DNA from: Lachnospiraceae bacterium
GTDB lineage: Bacteria > Bacillota > Clostridia > Lachnospirales > Lachnospiraceae
DNA length: 12,957 nt
Direction: 5' to 3'
Assembly: GCA_900769175.1 (NCBI GenBank)
Contig: CAAGFP010000248.1
Coordinates: forward strand, 1-12,957
The translations under genes were made by a program, and so were the position numbers. The notes beneath the pieces are model-generated. The model did no database searches. It saw only the letters and a program-made list of their open reading frames with translations, and had not been told where the DNA came from. Shown here one piece after another: positions 12,147 through 12,957 of the stretch. Each line of letters starts with the position of its first letter. The stretch's first letter is position 1.

Positions 12147-12957
12147 ATGTATATTGATACACATACAAAAGAAACAATGGAAGCGTCAGTTTGTGAGTAT
12201 TTAAATTTTACCAAAAATGAACTTAAATCATTTTTGGATAATGTTTATTATTCACAGAAATCCGTCGAAGAAGAAATAAGTGATTTTGTTGATAAGACTA
12301 TGCCAGAGATTAGACTTGATGAGATACAATTTTATCATTTATCACGCAGATTATTAAACGATAATTCAAGAGTGGGAAATAATCTGTATGATTTATTGAT
12401 TCAAGATACTTCTGTTTCAAGATTTTTGCAGGAGCATGATGTAGAATTTAAAATGAATGAAGGGCATTTGGTATTATTTCATAGAGGCAAAAAAGAAACA
12501 TTTGAGCGTGTATATGATGGAAATGTAAGTAATGTTAAGTGGCGAATGGGTTATTTTAAAGGGCATGAGGACTATTGCTTTAATGGATTTGCTCTGAAAG
12601 ATATGCTGCATGAAAATTCTTATACAATGTCGTTGAGTTTATGCCCTGAATTTATCGAGCAGATGGCATTAGTAATCGGGAGAAAAGATATAATAAGGGA
12701 TTATGAAAAAAATAGCAGATATTATTGTTTGGAATATCTTGTACCAATGGATAAAGTAGTTTTTGATGGGTTCAGTTATAAAACACAATATAGCAAGACC
12801 CGACATTTACTGTGTGTAGTGTTAAAGCGGCTGTATGAATATGAGTTCAATAGTGACTATATTGTTGTTAACGGTCGGTTTTGTCCGCAATCAGTCAGAA
12901 GTTTTTGTCCGATAGTTGCCGGTTTTAATGCCGGCACTTATAAAGTACCGGCATGTG
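12147..12957 (+). CDS. Unassigned cargo protein, partial at right edge
   Basis: An open frame of 270 codons runs from ATG 12147 (after GGTGGTGAGAG, 12135-12145) to the window edge without a stop, so the C-terminus is missing. It begins MYIDTHTKETMEASVCEYLN. Sections of note are DEIQFYHLSRRLLND (near residue 59), SRFLQEHDVEFKMNEGHLVLF (near 92), GYFKGHEDYCFNGFALKDML (near 134), ENSYTMSLSLCPEFIEQM (near 155) and CLEYLVPMDKVVFDG (near 193). The order of an H-L-S-R stretch, a Y-x-x-SLS stretch and a later VP strand faintly recalls ADP-ribosyltransferase-like toxins, but I would not assign that. No membrane segments. It is AT-rich and paired with the preceding gene; a toxin/defence-type cargo role is only a guess. 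Confidence 0.7.
   Translation, partial: MYIDTHTKETMEASVCEYLNFTKNELKSFLDNVYYSQKSVEEEISDFVDKTMPEIRLDEIQFYHLSRRLLNDNSRVGNNLYDLLIQDTSVSRFLQEHDVEFKMNEGHLVLFHRGKKETFERVYDGNVSNVKWRMGYFKGHEDYCFNGFALKDMLHENSYTMSLSLCPEFIEQMALVIGRKDIIRDYEKNSRYYCLEYLVPMDKVVFDGFSYKTQYSKTRHLLCVVLKRLYEYEFNSDYIVVNGRFCPQSVRSFCPIVAGFNAGTYKVPAC
12928..12954. repeat. GC-rich inverted repeat at the right edge
   Basis: ATGCCGG (12928-12934) and CCGGCAT (12948-12954) are perfect arms. Inside them ACTT (12936-12939) pairs with AAGT (12943-12946), giving an 11-pair hairpin with one mismatch. A further TGCCGG lies at 12917-12922. It is inside the open frame of the last gene and contrasts with the AT-rich surroundings. Confidence 0.6.

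Larger units (their letters stand above)
6574..12957. mobile_element. Left portion of an integrative (probably conjugative) element next to lysS
   Basis: After lysS the content changes from housekeeping genes to a set typical of integrative conjugative elements in gut Firmicutes: DUF6075, ParA, ParB, a RepA_N/DUF6017 replication initiator, DUF6050, a small Xre regulator and unassigned cargo. The left end is placed in or just after the lysS 3' end because phased direct repeats resembling recombinase arm sites start there. The exact boundary cannot be fixed from one end. No integrase, relaxase, coupling protein or mating-pore gene is inside the window, so conjugative ability is inference; those genes would be expected to the right. 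The last 1.5 kb has visibly lower GC and may be a cargo insertion within the element. Confidence 0.75.

Overview
The window reads as chromosomal DNA of a low-to-mid GC Clostridia, most likely a Lachnospiraceae-type Firmicute. The evidence is strong GGAGG Shine-Dalgarno sites, the protein families seen (DUF6145, DUF6075, DUF6050, RepA_N) and the gene order coaX-dusB-greA-lysS. It divides into a housekeeping half (1 to about 6573) and the left part of an integrated mobile element (about 6574 to the right edge).

Housekeeping half, all on the + strand: a short NfeD-like membrane protein that lacks the usual OB domain; ornithine carbamoyltransferase (argF); a DUF6145 protein; type III pantothenate kinase (coaX); tRNA-dihydrouridine synthase (dusB); a single-pass membrane protein with a protease-propeptide-like C-terminus; transcript cleavage factor GreA behind a near-consensus sigma-A promoter; and lysyl-tRNA synthetase (lysS). 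argF through the membrane protein are packed with overlaps or gaps of a few bases and look like one operon. Short A-rich tandem repeats occur in three places. The most striking is an 18-bp repeat read in two frames at once, as the C-terminus of CoaX and the N-terminus of DusB.

Mobile half: directly after lysS there are two sets of helically phased direct repeats (11-bp and 10-bp periods), resembling recombinase arm sites at an attachment end. A hairpin-rich leader follows, possibly encoding a roughly 38-residue peptide. Then come DUF6075, a DUF3970-like small protein, ParA, ParB, a RepA_N/DUF6017 replication initiator and a DUF6050 membrane protein. This is the maintenance module of integrative conjugative elements of gut Firmicutes. 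Inside repA lies the best signal of the window: seven imperfect dyads of consensus GAAGTTCA-N5-TGAACTTC repeated at exactly 23 bp. The period is not a multiple of three, so it is not a protein repeat. It is a very likely iteron-type replication origin embedded in the initiator gene.

Next is a convergent small Xre repressor with its own terminator. Upstream of it is a 22-bp palindrome overlapping the start region of a rightward promoter for a conserved hypothetical gene, which ends in an intrinsic terminator. The last 1.5 kb is AT-rich and holds two adjacent genes I cannot assign. The second runs off the right edge and ends in a hairpin-forming GC-rich inverted repeat. No integrase, relaxase or coupling protein is inside the window. 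No gene-free stretch exceeds 300 bases, and I see no tRNA, rRNA or CRISPR array.
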